IMG/VR virus record: IMGVR_UViG_3300024518_005105
Span: 1-23,159 of that record
Strand: one strand, 5' to 3'
Length of the DNA stretch: 23,159 nt
DNA from: a virus
This document shows positions 22,168 through 23,159 of the stretch, in pieces; the first letter of the stretch is position 1; every line of letters starts with the position of its first letter. The notes beneath the pieces are model-generated. The model made no database searches and was not told where the DNA came from. It saw only the letters and a program-made list of their open reading frames with translations. Position numbers and translations under genes: made by a program.

Positions 22168-23159
22168 CTAGTTCCTCCGACGCCTTGAGTTGGCGGTCCG
22201 GGGCCCGACTCCCAGGGTGGGTCCGTCTCCGACCCCAAACGTGGAAGTGTCGGGTGCCTTGGCGGTGTCCCCGACCTTGGGTCTTCGACGGGCCCGGTGT
22301 CTGTCCGACTTGGCTTTAGAAGCGCGGCCCTTCTCGGCTCTCGACCTAGCGGCGGCATCCTTGGCTATCCTGGCAGTCGACCTGGCCTTGGAGGCCCGGC
22401 CCCGAATAGCCCGGTCGGCGTTTTTCTGGAGACCCCTTAGACGATCGAGTTGTTTTGCGATCCGGCCCGTACCCTTGCCCTGCGAGGATCGACTCGCGGC
22501 TTTCGCGGTCAGGCGATCAATATGAGCCGAGCGCCTTGCTTTCGCTTCTACTGGGTCCGTTGCCCTCCCTATCCCCTCTATAGGTTTAGGCGCAGGCTTT
22601 GGCTTTGGCTTTGGTTTAGGCTTAGGTCTAGGAACAGGTTTGGGGGCAGGTCTAGGGGTCCTAGCCTGCGCGGGCTTGGGAGCGGGTGGTTTTGCAGCGC
22701 TTAGTCGTACCGTCCGGGGCCGGGGATTGGCCCTGGGCTTGGGAGTCGAGGGCCGTCGCGTGGCCCTGAGCCGTTCCTTCGCTTTCGTAGTCGACTTACC
22801 TGCGGCGGCTCTCGAGGCAATGCGTTTTTTGAGCCGGGCCCGTTTCTTGGCCAGGGCTTTTTTACCCGAGCCGCCAGGCGTGGGCTTCTTGGCGTTACCA
22901 ACCGGGATTGCCTTATCCGGGTTGAGCTTGGGCCGTCTGGGGCCTGGTTTCGGGTTTGCGATCGGGGCGTTGGCAGCACCGCCTCTGGTAGGACCAAGCT
23001 CCTTGTTGCCGCCTTCGAGCTTCGCAAGCCGCTCCTTGGCCTTCTTGGACTTCTTTCCTGCCGCCGTTCTCTTGGCGATCCGAGCCTCGAGCCTGGCTCT
23101 CTTTTTGGCCGCGACCTTCTTGCCTTGACCTTGGAGGACAAGAAGGTCGCGGCCAATGG
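22168..23159 (-). CDS. Very basic Lys/Arg/Ala/Pro repeat protein, truncated at its start
   Basis: The frame is open from the right window edge (first full codon 23157-23155) to a TAG at 22170-22168, 329 codons with no ATG or good start, so the 5' end lies outside. The product is full of Lys, Arg and Ala. It has two copies of a helical unit 86 residues apart (KKVAAKKRARLEARIAKR at 13-30 and KKALAKKRARLKKRIASR at 99-116), a Pro-Lys linker PKPKPKPKPKPAPKP near 167-181, and a third related helical region. It resembles histone H1-like or Hc-type DNA-binding proteins in composition. Its place before terS suggests a DNA-condensing or packaging role, which is inference. The first ~7 codons may be artefactual (see the inverted repeat). 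Confidence 0.7.
   Translation of the reverse strand, partial: IGRDLLVLQGQGKKVAAKKRARLEARIAKRTAAGKKSKKAKERLAKLEGGNKELGPTRGGAANAPIANPKPGPRRPKLNPDKAIPVGNAKKPTPGGSGKKALAKKRARLKKRIASRAAAGKSTTKAKERLRATRRPSTPKPRANPRPRTVRLSAAKPPAPKPAQARTPRPAPKPVPRPKPKPKPKPKPAPKPIEGIGRATDPVEAKARRSAHIDRLTAKAASRSSQGKGTGRIAKQLDRLRGLQKNADRAIRGRASKARSTARIAKDAAARSRAEKGRASKAKSDRHRARRRPKVGDTAKAPDTSTFGVGDGPTLGVGPRTANSRRRRN
22759..23121 (-). repeat. Two diverged copies of a basic helical unit, 258 bases apart
   Basis: Coding segments 23121-23017 and 22863-22759 encode 35-residue units with the pattern KKxxAKKRARLxxRIAxRxA, then GK, then KAKERL (13 of 18 identical in the first part). They are separated by a Gly/Pro/Asn-rich spacer. 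A looser third unit lies further downstream in the same gene. The copies are diverged at the DNA level, so the duplication is not recent. Confidence 0.75.
23105..23156. repeat. Perfect 18-base inverted repeat at the window edge
   Basis: Bases 23105-23122 and 23139-23156 are exact reverse complements (core GGCCGCGACCTTCTTG) separated by a 16-base spacer. The repeat ends three bases before the window edge and lies in the truncated basic-protein frame. A coding region of this kind has no need for such an exact palindrome. A fold-back chimera at a contig end is the simplest reading; a genuine hairpin or genome-end structure is possible. Confidence 0.85.

Noticed and set aside
22640-23128. Plus-strand 162-codon hydrophobic open frame
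   Set aside because: Its apparent Leu/Ala membrane-like sequence is the antisense of Lys/Ala/Arg codons of the basic protein; there is no ribosome binding site and no plus-strand neighbour.
22701-23156. Minus-strand 151-codon open frame in the basic-protein region
   Set aside because: It overlaps the frame that stays open from the window edge to the stop just before terS. The chosen frame has repeated helical units with consistent pattern, while this one gives Arg/Pro/Ser-rich sequence typical of an out-of-frame reading of Lys/Ala-rich codons.

Overview
The window is a stretch of an uncultured double-stranded DNA tailed phage (Caudoviricetes) with podovirus-type architecture. The evidence is a complete run of packaging, head, short-tail and ejection-type genes with no tape-measure, sheath or baseplate genes. 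All genes lie on the minus strand, so the natural reading order runs from the right edge (23159) to the left (1). Base composition is GC-rich (near 60% by eye), starts follow bacterial Shine-Dalgarno rules, and the host cannot be named from this sequence. The right edge cuts a gene, and the first 60 bases at the left edge are strikingly AT-rich.

Packaging and head module, in transcription order: a 5'-truncated, very basic Lys/Arg/Ala/Pro repeat protein (22168-23159), a probable small terminase (21651-22166), the large terminase (20141-21649, GTG start), the portal (18201-20141), an 83-residue helical protein, an acidic probable scaffold (16907-17953), the major capsid protein of the SU10/DUF5309 type (15741-16880), and a C2H2-like zinc-finger protein with a strong ribosome binding site (15182-15718).

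Connector and tail module: two tandem, apparently paralogous ~145-150 residue beta-rich proteins (14717-15151 and 14249-14704), a head-tail adaptor-like protein carrying an extra N-terminal beta module (13251-14246), a nozzle-like tail protein (11431-13251), and a repeat-bearing tail fibre (9167-11428).

Entry (ejection) module: a signal-peptide protein (8833-9183), a GNAT-fold protein (8208-8786), three probable internal virion proteins (7601-8227, 6500-7597, 5472-6500), and a 1298-residue LPD38-type polyvalent protein (1576-5472). After these come a zinc-ribbon protein (1253-1576) and four small proteins (247-1231). Two of the small proteins have a single membrane segment and could form part of a lysis cassette. 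No endolysin is present in the window.

From 247 to 23159 the largest gap between genes is 46 bases. Many junctions are 1- or 4-base stop/start overlaps, so this looks like one long translationally coupled late operon. The only real non-coding stretch is 1-246. It holds a UUCG-loop hairpin and, just beyond it in the direction of transcription, a 12-position hairpin followed by a T-rich run, read here as the operon terminator. I see no tRNA, CRISPR array, IS element, integrase or defence cassette.
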